Assembly (NCBI RefSeq): GCF_028464225.1
Contig: NZ_JAQPCN010000001.1
Coordinates: 744,001-808,000, forward strand
Direction of reading: 5' to 3'
Origin: Zeaxanthinibacter sp. PT1
GTDB lineage: Bacteria; Bacteroidota; Bacteroidia; Flavobacteriales; Flavobacteriaceae
DNA length: 64,000 bases
Under the pieces are notes generated by a model, which searched no databases, was not told the origin of the DNA, and saw only the letters and a program-made list of their open reading frames with translations. Both the position numbers and the translations under genes were made by a program. Shown here piece by piece: positions 1-6,709 of the stretch (positions are counted from its first letter, which is position 1; every line of letters begins with the position of its first letter).

Positions 1-1408
1 CTGCCTGCCGAGCTCCCTGTATGACATTATCGTACTGAAAGTGCTTATAATTCACTCCGCCAACCCATGCCTTTACATGGCCCGTCTGCGGTTCCATAGA
101 CATCATAGAAGTTCGGAGGAAGGATTTGTAATACCGTATAGAATCTAAAGGGGTCATAACCGTATCCTTTTCCTTAGTCTCGGCATTCCAGTCAAACACG
201 GTCATCTCTGTTTCCTTCTCAAAAGAAGCGCGAATTTCCTTCTCAGATTTTCCTGCTGCTTTCATCCCGCGCCACCTACTGGAATTCTTCATGGCACGTT
301 CAATTATGTTATCTATTTCTGGTTTTTCCAGGTCGAGGAATGGTGTGGTGGGGTTCCTCGCAGGGGTGTTCTGTACAAAAAATTCTGCCTGCAACCTCTT
401 CATGTGTTCGGATACAGCTTGTTCTGCATGATTCTGCATGCGCGAATCAATGGTAGTATAGATCTTTAGTCCATCCAGGTACAGGTTCCATTTATCACGT
501 TCTCCTTCAAGAGCCGGTTTTGGGTTTTCGGCGATCCAACGGTTCATAAAGCCTTGTAGGTACATCCGGAAATAGGTGGCCAGGCCTTCCCTGTGTGATT
601 CCGGGCTGAAGTTAATATTCATCTCCAGGGCCTGCAGGGAGTCTTTTGCTTCGGTTGTGATATAATCGTATTTGGCCATTTGCGCCAGTACGGTATTTCT
701 CCGGTTCAGCACTAATTCTTCTCGCCTGATGGGATTGTAGAGCGATGAATTCTTCAGCATGCCAACAAGGACAGCAGACTCTTCTGTTTTCAAATCTTTT
801 GGTTCTTTCCCAAAATAGATCCTGGCCGCAGATCGTATCCCGTCTGCGTTGTAATTAAAGTCGTAGATATTCATGTACATGGCGATGATCTCCGACTTGG
901 TGTACTGCCGCTCCAGCCGCGTTGCGATCACCCATTCTTTCACCTTCTGTACGGCCCTGCTTAACACATCGCCCGAAGCTCTTTTGGTAAAGAGTAATTT
1001 TGATAACTGCTGGGATATGGTACTGGCCCCACCCCTTGTTCCAAGAAAGACAATGGCCCGCAAAGTCCCCCATGCATCGATCCCGGAATGATTGTAATAA
1101 CGCACATCTTCGGTTGCGATAAGGGCCTCGACCAGGTTCTGTGGAAGATCGTCATAACCTACCGGCGTACGGTTATCGTCCAGGTAGAATTTACCCAGGG
1201 TTTGCCCATCGACAGAAATGATTTCCGTGGCCAGGTTGGTCTGTGGGTTCTCCAGGCGCTCAAAAGTGGGCATTTCTCCAAAAGCTCCCCAGGAGGCGAG
1301 CATAAATATCAGTACTATAGAGAAAATTCCTGCCGCAAACAGCAACCAGAACCATTTAACAAAAGTTCTGAAAGACCTTGCCGGCTTTTTTTTCTTTGCT
1401 TTCGCCAT
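1..1408 (-). CDS. mrcA: Penicillin-binding protein 1A, C-terminal part missing (window edge)
   Basis: Bifunctional peptidoglycan glycosyltransferase/transpeptidase of the inner membrane, facing the periplasm. About 469 codons are visible from ATG at 1408. A lysine-rich cytoplasmic tail (MAKAKKKK) and one membrane anchor (about residues 13-37) lead into a GT51 domain with motifs EDVRYYNHSGID, GGASTISQQLSK and the KVKEWVIATRLE / YTKSEIIAMYMN stretch. The transpeptidase domain has begun (WVGGVNY) and the gene leaves the window just before the expected SxxK serine. It follows gldH with a 4-base gap, so ricT, gldH and this gene are probably one operon. Family assignment is firm; the state of the transpeptidase half cannot be judged here. 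Confidence 0.93.
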   Translation of the reverse strand, partial: MAKAKKKKPARSFRTFVKWFWLLFAAGIFSIVLIFMLASWGAFGEMPTFERLENPQTNLATEIISVDGQTLGKFYLDDNRTPVGYDDLPQNLVEALIATEDVRYYNHSGIDAWGTLRAIVFLGTRGGASTISQQLSKLLFTKRASGDVLSRAVQKVKEWVIATRLERQYTKSEIIAMYMNIYDFNYNADGIRSAARIYFGKEPKDLKTEESAVLVGMLKNSSLYNPIRREELVLNRRNTVLAQMAKYDYITTEAKDSLQALEMNINFSPESHREGLATYFRMYLQGFMNRWIAENPKPALEGERDKWNLYLDGLKIYTTIDSRMQNHAEQAVSEHMKRLQAEFFVQNTPARNPTTPFLDLEKPEIDNIIERAMKNSSRWRGMKAAGKSEKEIRASFEKETEMTVFDWNAETKEKDTVMTPLDSIRYYKSFLRTSMMSMEPQTGHVKAWVGGVNYKHFQYDNVIQGARQA

Positions 1409-1412
1409 TACT

Positions 1413-1895
1413 TTACTCTTGCTTTTCTATTTCTAATCCAACATCCGTTATCCCCGGTAATTCCACAACACCTTCTACTTCCCCGTTCTTTCTCATCGCG
1501 TGTTGCAGGGTGAGGGTATATTCTCCTGTGTTCGGGAAGATCATAGCCTCCTTAAACCACAGCTTATTTTCTTTTATACTACCCTGCCCTTTTCCCAGCC
1601 AGGTTCCGTCCGGGCGGGCCATTTCATACTCCAGCGTATCTACAGAAGTCTCCCCCTTTGGAGTATTCAACGCAGCAATTACGAACAAATTGCTATACGG
1701 GAAACGATCGTCGTTCCGGATATTGAAATACAGGTTATGAGGTTGTATAGTATCTGGGGCCATGAATGTGAATTTCATCAGTTCATCCTGGTCCCAACTG
1801 GCATCGGTAGTAGGCTTGCTCTGGGTATACACCAGTTTGTCATTGCAAGAGATAAAGGCCATGGTGCACAACAGGCCTAACAGGAGATTACGCAT
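1413..1895 (-). CDS. gldH: Gliding motility lipoprotein GldH
   Basis: Small outer-envelope lipoprotein needed for gliding in flavobacteria. ATG at 1895 gives a 160-residue protein with a signal peptide and lipobox FIS-C at Cys17. An upstream in-frame start at 1973 would bury this signal inside a charged extension, so I reject it. The mature part is beta-rich with the GldH-typical stretch around QDELMKFTF and NIRNDDRFPYSN. Its first bases overlap the end of ricT by 8 nt, and PBP1A follows 4 nt later; ricT-gldH-PBP1A is the order I know from this family. Its molecular role is not known. Confidence 0.88.
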   Translation of the reverse strand: MRNLLLGLLCTMAFISCNDKLVYTQSKPTTDASWDQDELMKFTFMAPDTIQPHNLYFNIRNDDRFPYSNLFVIAALNTPKGETSVDTLEYEMARPDGTWLGKGQGSIKENKLWFKEAMIFPNTGEYTLTLQHAMRKNGEVEGVVELPGITDVGLEIEKQE

Positions 1896-3054
1896 TTTTA
1901 GAAGCCTTATTTCTGTTATTTCTTCCTTTCTTCTTATTGTTTCGTCGCTTGCTCTTTCTTTTTGGACGATCAAAACGGGTAAGACTGTCCTGACCTACCA
2001 CATTTTCAAAAGCGGTTTCGGCCGGAGTTTCATTTTCAGAAGCGTACTCTTCCAGGCTGGCTACCTTTTCTTTCTTCTTATTCTTCTCCGCTATCTCGTG
2101 TACCTGTTTCTTGGTCAGGGCATGCCAATTAGCCGGTTCATCCTTATAAGAAAACCAGAGTGTGCCTTTAAAAATATCGGTCTTCTGGCAAAAGGCCAAT
2201 CCTTTTTCGGTGAAGAGTTTAGTGTCCTGGGCAGGGAAATCTTTGAGCGCATCCATATAGACATCAAGCTCGTAATTAAGGCAACATTTCAATTTGCCGC
2301 ATTGCCCGGCGAGTTTTAAGGGATTCAATGAAAGTTGCTGATACCTTGCCGCTGCGGTACTTACCGATCTAAAATCGGTCAGCCAGGTAGAACAGCATAG
2401 TTCGCGCCCGCAAGATCCAATCCCACCGAGGCGTTGTGCCTCCTGCCGGTACCCGATCTGCCGCATTTCTATACGAATCCCGAAGGCCTTGGCCATATCC
2501 TTGATCAACTGCCGGAAATCTACCCGCTCTTCTGCGGTATAATAGAAGGTAGCTTTAGAGCCGTCTCCCTGGAATTCCACATCAGAGATCTTCATCTGAA
2601 GGTTGAGGATGATGGCGATCTCGCGCGAACGCTTCTTGATTTCCTCCTCCTTATCCCTGCAACGCTGCCATTTATCAATATCTTTCTGGGTAGCCTTTCG
2701 GTATATTTTTGGAAGGTTGGGATCTGTATGATCCTCTTTTTTCTTCTTCATCTGCACCTTCACCAAGGGTCCCGTCAGGGTAACCATGCCGATATCATGA
2801 CCGGCCTTGGCCTGGGTGGCAACCATATCGCCTATAGAAAGGGAAAGATTTTCTGTATTGCGGAAAAACTCTTTCCTACTGTTCTTAAAACGCACCTCGA
2901 CGCAATCAAAAGGCTGCTCCCCTGCCGGGAGAGACATGTTTGAAAGCCAATCAAATACTGTTAATTTGTTACAGCCATCTGATCCGCAAGTACCATTGTT
3001 CTTGCAGCCACGGGGCTGTCCTCCTGTGGCGGTCGTACAACTGCTACAACCCAT
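1888..3054 (-). CDS. ricT: PSP1-domain protein RicT (YaaT)
   Basis: Homologue of Bacillus RicT/YaaT, a subunit of an iron-sulfur complex that affects RNA processing and development. The 388-residue protein has a cysteine-rich head (Cys3, Cys6 and further Cys within the first 30 residues), then the PSP1 domain with the signature GIGSCGRELCCSTWL and a second cysteine group CGKLKCCLNYE. The last 60 residues are a Lys/Arg/Asn-rich tail (KRKSKRRNNKKKGRNN) that looks nucleic-acid binding. It leads the ricT-gldH-PBP1A operon. Family call is strong; partners RicA and RicF are not seen in the window. Confidence 0.88.
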   Translation of the reverse strand: MGCSSCTTATGGQPRGCKNNGTCGSDGCNKLTVFDWLSNMSLPAGEQPFDCVEVRFKNSRKEFFRNTENLSLSIGDMVATQAKAGHDIGMVTLTGPLVKVQMKKKKEDHTDPNLPKIYRKATQKDIDKWQRCRDKEEEIKKRSREIAIILNLQMKISDVEFQGDGSKATFYYTAEERVDFRQLIKDMAKAFGIRIEMRQIGYRQEAQRLGGIGSCGRELCCSTWLTDFRSVSTAAARYQQLSLNPLKLAGQCGKLKCCLNYELDVYMDALKDFPAQDTKLFTEKGLAFCQKTDIFKGTLWFSYKDEPANWHALTKKQVHEIAEKNKKKEKVASLEEYASENETPAETAFENVVGQDSLTRFDRPKRKSKRRNNKKKGRNNRNKASKNA

Positions 3055-3253
3055 ATAGTATATCTTGAATCAGGTGAAGCCCTGAGGCCTTACCCGACGT
3101 AGGTTCATAAATAATTCACTCGTAAAGATACGATAAATTGCTTCGCATCTAAAAAGTACTATGCCTTATTACGACACGGGTGCCAATCCCCCTCAACCAT
3201 CCGTAGCAGCAGCTGTTCAGCACCAAAAGAAGCCTTACGGACTGGGCACTGCC

Positions 3254-4285
3254 CTAGCGTTTAAATTTCAGGACTTCTGATCTTCCCTTCTTAAAAATCT
3301 TATTACTCGCCTCTTTCCCCCTGCGCAATTCCTTCTGTTCTTCGTAAGGAAGGGCGTGGATTTCCTTACAGTTATCAGAGCAGCATTGATCCATTTTCTG
3401 CGCACAGGAATCACACTGTATGAATAACAAATGGCAGGCCTCGTTTGCACAATTTACGTGGGTGTCACAAGGTTCACCGCATTGGTGGCAGTGAGAGATC
3501 ACATCTTCAGAAATTCGTTCACTGCGGCGATGGTCAAAAACAAAGTTCTTCCCCATGAACTTATTCTCCAGCTGCTGCTGCTGTACCTGCCTGGTATATT
3601 CTATGATTCCGCCTTCCAGCTGGTACACTTGTTTAAAACCTTTGTGCTTGTAGTAAGCGCTGGCCTTCTCACAACGGATTCCCCCGGTGCAGTACATGAC
3701 CAGTTTCTTATCTTCCTTATGCGCTTCCAGGTCCTTTTCAATGATATCCAGGGAGTCCCTGAAGGTATCCACATCCGGGGTGATGGCATTCTTAAAATGC
3801 CCGATTTCACTCTCGTAGTGATTTCGCATATCCACCAGGATGGTATCCGGATCATCGATAAGTTTATTGAATTCTTCGGCATTGACGTGAACCCCTTTAT
3901 TGGTCACGTCAAAAGTGCGGTCATTAAGCCCGTCCGCAACGATCTTGTTACGAACCTTGACTTTGAGTTTCAGGAAAGACTTGTTGTCTTGTTCTATGGC
4001 GATATTAAGACGGACATTCTCCAGGAAACTAATGCTGTCCAGGTGCTTTTTAAATGCCTCGAAATTAGGAGCGGGAACAGAAAGCTGGGCATTAATCCCT
4101 TCATGGGCGACATAAATTCTCCCGAGTACATCCAGTTCGTTCCACCGGATAAAAAGGTGATTCCTGAAAATCTGTGGATTGCCAATGTGTGCGTATTGGT
4201 AGAACGAGATAGTCAACCGTTCCTGGTTGGCCTGCTCTATGAGCTCTTCGCGTTCTTTCGCACTTAAAGTATTGTACAGTTGCAT
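3254..4285 (-). CDS. trhO: Rhodanese-type tRNA uridine(34) hydroxylase TrhO
   Basis: Oxygen-dependent hydroxylation of U34 in tRNA, giving 5-hydroxyuridine. 343 residues: an acylphosphatase-like N-terminal domain (about 25-110, motif YVAHEGINAQLS), a rhodanese domain with the catalytic loop CTGGIRCEK, and a C-terminal cysteine-rich region (CHQCGEPC, CANEAC, CDSCAQ, CCSDNC) that probably binds zinc. Length and layout match the YceA/TrhO family. A perfect minus-10-type box TATTTTTG on the minus strand (4322-4329) lies 37 nt before the ATG and suggests its own promoter. The convergent side downstream carries no clear gene. Confidence 0.9.
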   Translation of the reverse strand: MQLYNTLSAKEREELIEQANQERLTISFYQYAHIGNPQIFRNHLFIRWNELDVLGRIYVAHEGINAQLSVPAPNFEAFKKHLDSISFLENVRLNIAIEQDNKSFLKLKVKVRNKIVADGLNDRTFDVTNKGVHVNAEEFNKLIDDPDTILVDMRNHYESEIGHFKNAITPDVDTFRDSLDIIEKDLEAHKEDKKLVMYCTGGIRCEKASAYYKHKGFKQVYQLEGGIIEYTRQVQQQQLENKFMGKNFVFDHRRSERISEDVISHCHQCGEPCDTHVNCANEACHLLFIQCDSCAQKMDQCCSDNCKEIHALPYEEQKELRRGKEASNKIFKKGRSEVLKFKR

Positions 4286-4321
4286 GCTATACTAATAATT
4301 AAGTTGTCGTTAAATAATGTG

Positions 4322-4329
4322 CAAAAATA
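4322..4329 (-). promoter_or_regulatory. Minus-7 box of trhO promoter
   Basis: TATTTTTG on the minus strand matches the Bacteroidota housekeeping consensus TAnnTTTG exactly and lies 37 nt upstream of the trhO ATG. I see no TTG at the usual 19-21 nt spacing, because the region is occupied by the terminator of the upstream transcript. Confidence 0.5.
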
Positions 4330-4342
4330 GGGATTTTAAAAC

Positions 4343-4367
4343 AAAAAAGCCCCGATTTCCCGGGGCT
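4343..4367 (-). terminator. Rho-independent terminator of the minus-strand transcript beside recA
   Basis: On the minus strand AGCCCCG / CGGGGCT form a 7-bp stem with a 6-nt loop, followed by TTTTTT. It points toward trhO and would end a transcript that starts in the recA upstream region, since no protein gene lies on this strand between 4370 and recA. Confidence 0.8.
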
Positions 4368-4507
4368 CTCTTGCTGCCATTAATCAGCGTCCTTTTTCAT
4401 AGCGGTCAGATCTTCTTTTTCACAGAATTCTACGGACCTTTTATGGCTGCATCTTAAAGAACCACCCTAAGCCGGGCAGTTCAAAAAACGAGTGACCAAC
4501 TAACACT
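4343..4507 (-). ncRNA. Putative ECF-sigma-controlled small RNA divergent to recA
   Basis: A promoter-like element (4514-4541) and a strong terminator (4343-4367) bracket about 165 nt on the minus strand with no ordinary protein gene. The RNA would contain a 9-bp hairpin (GAACTGCCC, 4474-4482, pairing with GGGTGGTTC, 4459-4467, with two G-U pairs). Only short open frames exist: a 21-codon GTG frame at 4441-4506 whose start would sit almost at the transcript's 5' end, and a 3' frame ending at 4380. Neither is convincing as a protein, so I read it as a small RNA of unknown target. An unusual micro-protein gene is the alternative. Confidence 0.45.
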
Positions 4508-4513
4508 CAATTC

Positions 4514-4541
4514 ATAGATACAGGCTTTCCAAAAAGGTTGC
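4514..4541 (-). promoter_or_regulatory. ECF-type promoter, minus strand
   Basis: Reading the minus strand: GCAACC (4536-4541), 15 nt, TATCTAT (4514-4520). Hexamer, spacer length and the ATCTA core are the same as in the element at 5659-5686 before the sigma operon. It does not fit the housekeeping TAnnTTTG form. Confidence 0.55.
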
Positions 4542-4549
4542 GCCGCTGG

Positions 4550-4580
4550 TTGTTATATGCAAAAAGAAATGGTATTTTAG
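4550..4580 (+). promoter_or_regulatory. Housekeeping-type promoter of recA
   Basis: TTG (4550-4552), 20 nt, TATTTTAG (4573-4580), one mismatch from TAnnTTTG, 21 nt before the recA ATG. No LexA-type inverted repeat was recognised here. Confidence 0.5.
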
Positions 4581-4601
4581 CTTTCTGAATTTTACAAAAG
4601 A

Positions 4602-5612
4602 ATGGAAACGAAGAACAGCGAAAAAGAAGCGAAATTAAAAGCCCTTAAACTGACCCTTGACAAATTGGATAAGACCTATGGCAAAGGGGCGGTCATGAAG
4701 ATGGGAGACGATATAGTACAGGATGTGGAGGTGATCTCTTCAGGGTCACTGGGTCTTGATATCGCATTAGGTGTAGGGGGTTATCCCAGGGGCAGGGTCA
4801 TCGAGATCTACGGACCGGAATCTTCGGGTAAGACCACGCTAACCTTACACGCTATCGCGGAAGCTCAGAAAAAAGGTGGAATTGCCGCCTTTATCGATGC
4901 CGAGCACGCGTTTGATCGTTTCTACGCTCAGAAATTGGGAGTAGACATAGATAATTTGATTATCTCACAACCCGATCACGGGGAACAAGCCCTGGAAATT
5001 GCCGATAACCTGATCCGTTCCGGCGCTATTGATATCGTGATTATTGACTCCGTGGCTGCCCTGACCCCGAAAAGCGAAATTGAAGGTGAGATGGGAGATT
5101 CTAAAATGGGATTACACGCAAGGCTGATGTCACAGGCATTGAGAAAGCTTACCAGCTCTATCAGTAAGACCCATTGTACGGTCATCTTTATTAACCAGCT
5201 GCGGGAAAAGATAGGGGTGATGTTCGGGAACCCGGAAACTACTACCGGGGGTAATGCCCTTAAATTCTATGCCTCTGTGCGACTGGATATCCGCAGGTCT
5301 ACCCAGATCAAAGATACTGATGGAGGTGTACAGGGAAATAAAACACGTGTTAAAGTGGTGAAGAACAAAGTGGCTCCACCGTTTAAAACGGCAGAATTTG
5401 ATATCATGTACGGGGAAGGGATCTCGAAGATTGGAGAGATCATTGACCTTGGAGTTCAATACGAAATCGTTAAAAAGAGCGGATCCTGGTTCAGTTATGG
5501 CGATACTAAACTAGGCCAGGGACGCGATGCGGTTAAGAACCTGCTGATTGATAATCCCGAATTGCTGGACGAATTGGAAGGCAAGATCAAGGATGCCATC
5601 AGCGCTTTATAA
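4602..5612 (+). CDS. recA: Recombinase RecA
   Basis: ATP-dependent strand-exchange protein for recombinational repair and SOS signalling. 336 residues, the usual length. Visible motifs: Walker A GPESSGKT, the loop [30 protein letters not shown] (DNA-binding loop 2 region) and the polymerisation/DNA-binding N-terminal helix [19 protein letters not shown]. It has its own promoter (4550-4580) and terminator (5626-5655), so it is monocistronic. It is divergent from the putative small RNA. Confidence 0.98.
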   Translation: METKNSEKEAKLKALKLTLDKLDKTYGKGAVMKMGDDIVQDVEVISSGSLGLDIALGVGGYPRGRVIEIYGPESSGKTTLTLHAIAEAQKKGGIAAFIDAEHAFDRFYAQKLGVDIDNLIISQPDHGEQALEIADNLIRSGAIDIVIIDSVAALTPKSEIEGEMGDSKMGLHARLMSQALRKLTSSISKTHCTVIFINQLREKIGVMFGNPETTTGGNALKFYASVRLDIRRSTQIKDTDGGVQGNKTRVKVVKNKVAPPFKTAEFDIMYGEGISKIGEIIDLGVQYEIVKKSGSWFSYGDTKLGQGRDAVKNLLIDNPELLDELEGKIKDAISAL

Positions 5613-5625
5613 CATTAACTTCCAT

Positions 5626-5655
5626 GGGGCCAGGCAACTGAGCCCCTTTTTTTTT
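5626..5655 (+). terminator. recA terminator
   Basis: GGGGC (5626-5630) and GCCCC (5642-5646) form a stem with an 11-nt loop, followed by nine T residues. It ends recA and separates it from the sigma operon that begins a few bases later. Confidence 0.8.
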
Positions 5656-5658
5656 GAA

Positions 5659-5686
5659 GCAACCATTGACCGAAGATCGCATCTAA
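5659..5686 (+). promoter_or_regulatory. ECF-type promoter of the lipoprotein-sigma-anti-sigma operon
   Basis: GCAACC (5659-5664), 15 nt, CATCTAA (5680-5686), 21 nt before the ATG of the first gene. ECF sigma factors usually drive their own operon, and an AAC core at minus 35 is common for them. The same element occurs at 4514-4541 on the other strand and I found no third copy in the window. Confidence 0.6.
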
Positions 5687-5707
5687 GGTTAAACAAATAT
5701 ATAACGT

Positions 5708-6148
5708 ATGAAGCTGAGAAAAACTTGGTTTTGTTGGTTGCTGATCTCCCTGTTCATGGTGAGTTCGTGCGATATTAGCGATGATAGGGCAAACTTCCAT
5801 TTTATTTCGCTGAACATTTTAGAGGCAGAACTGCCGGAATCGTTTAACCTGAACGAGACCTACGAGATTAAGGTAACCTACCTGCGTCCTAACGGATGTT
5901 CTATCTTTGAGGGATTCGATATCAGGAAAGACGACCTGACGACAAGAACGGTAGTTGCCGTAGGATCTGAGTTTGAAGACCAGGGTTGCACACAGGCAAC
6001 AGAAGAAGTACAGACTTTCTTTAACTTCATCTGTCTATACGACCAAACATACACCTTCCGGTTTTACGCCGGGGAAGAAGAAGATGGCACCCCTATCTTT
6101 TTAGAATACGAAGTACCGGTAAATCAGCAGTCAGGAGATAATCAGTAG
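5708..6148 (+). CDS. Small secreted lipoprotein heading an ECF sigma operon
   Basis: 146 residues with a signal peptide and lipobox VSS-C at Cys21. The mature part is rich in beta-type sequence and has four further cysteines (in PNGCSIF, DQGCTQA and FICLYD, with Cys21 the lipid site), which may form disulfides. I do not recognise the family. It begins the operon: 18 nt separate it from the sigma factor gene, and a dedicated ECF-type promoter precedes it. Position suggests an envelope component or sensor linked to the sigma/anti-sigma pair; that is inference from context only. Confidence 0.8.
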   Translation: MKLRKTWFCWLLISLFMVSSCDISDDRANFHFISLNILEAELPESFNLNETYEIKVTYLRPNGCSIFEGFDIRKDDLTTRTVVAVGSEFEDQGCTQATEEVQTFFNFICLYDQTYTFRFYAGEEEDGTPIFLEYEVPVNQQSGDNQ

Positions 6149-6166
6149 TGAACTAAGGCGGTCAAC

Positions 6167-6697
6167 TTGGATCTGGAAGAACTAATAAACCAATGCAGGA
6201 AGGGTAGCAGGCAGGCACAGGAATCTTTATATAAAAAGTATTCCCCGGTGCTCTATGGCATCTGCCTGAAATACTCACGCAATAAAACGGAGGCAGAAGA
6301 TAACCTGCATGATAGTTTCATTGTCATCTTCGATAAAATTGCTCAGTTCAAATTTAAAGGATCTTTTGAAGGTTGGATGAAACGCATCACGGTCAATACC
6401 GTATTGCAGAAATATCGCAAGGAAGTCTATATGAATGTGGTGAACGAAAATTCCGAAGGAGAGGAAGAAGAACCCGCGTTCTATGACGAGATCAACCTGC
6501 AGACACTACTGGGTTATATCCAGGAATTGCCCCATAAGTACAGGCTGACCTTTAACCTGTATGTATTGGATGGATTTACCCACCAGGAGATTAGCGAAAA
6601 GCTGGGGACCTCTGCAGGCACTTCCAAATCTAACCTGGCCAGGGCACGCGCTATTTTAAAAGAGAAAATTAAAAAGGCGAAGATCAATATCGCTTAA
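6167..6697 (+). CDS. ECF-type RNA polymerase sigma factor
   Basis: 176-residue sigma-70 family protein with only regions 2 and 4. Region 2 spans about 22-85 (YKKYSPVLYGICLKYSRNK, then GSFEGWMKRITVNTVLQKYR). Region 4 is at about 110-165 (LPHKYRLTFNLYVLDGFTHQ and the helix-turn-helix EISEKLGTSAGTSKSNLARA). The start is TTG at 6167; no ATG lies near the N-terminal end and the first residues DLEELINQCRKG are typical of the family. The anti-sigma-like gene follows 12 nt later. It probably recognises the GCAACC-N15-nATCTA elements at 5659 and 4541. Confidence 0.93.
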   Translation: MDLEELINQCRKGSRQAQESLYKKYSPVLYGICLKYSRNKTEAEDNLHDSFIVIFDKIAQFKFKGSFEGWMKRITVNTVLQKYRKEVYMNVVNENSEGEEEEPAFYDEINLQTLLGYIQELPHKYRLTFNLYVLDGFTHQEISEKLGTSAGTSKSNLARARAILKEKIKKAKINIA

Positions 6698-6709
6698 ACC
6701 ACATGAGTC

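Noticed and set aside
3161-3280. 39-codon plus-strand frame starting MPYYDTGANPPQ between ricT and trhO
   Set aside because: No promoter or known motif, and its end runs into the 3' end of trhO on the other strand. Most likely chance.
3431-4267. 278-codon plus-strand frame opposite trhO
   Set aside because: Mirror frame of a certain gene with catalytic motifs on the minus strand.
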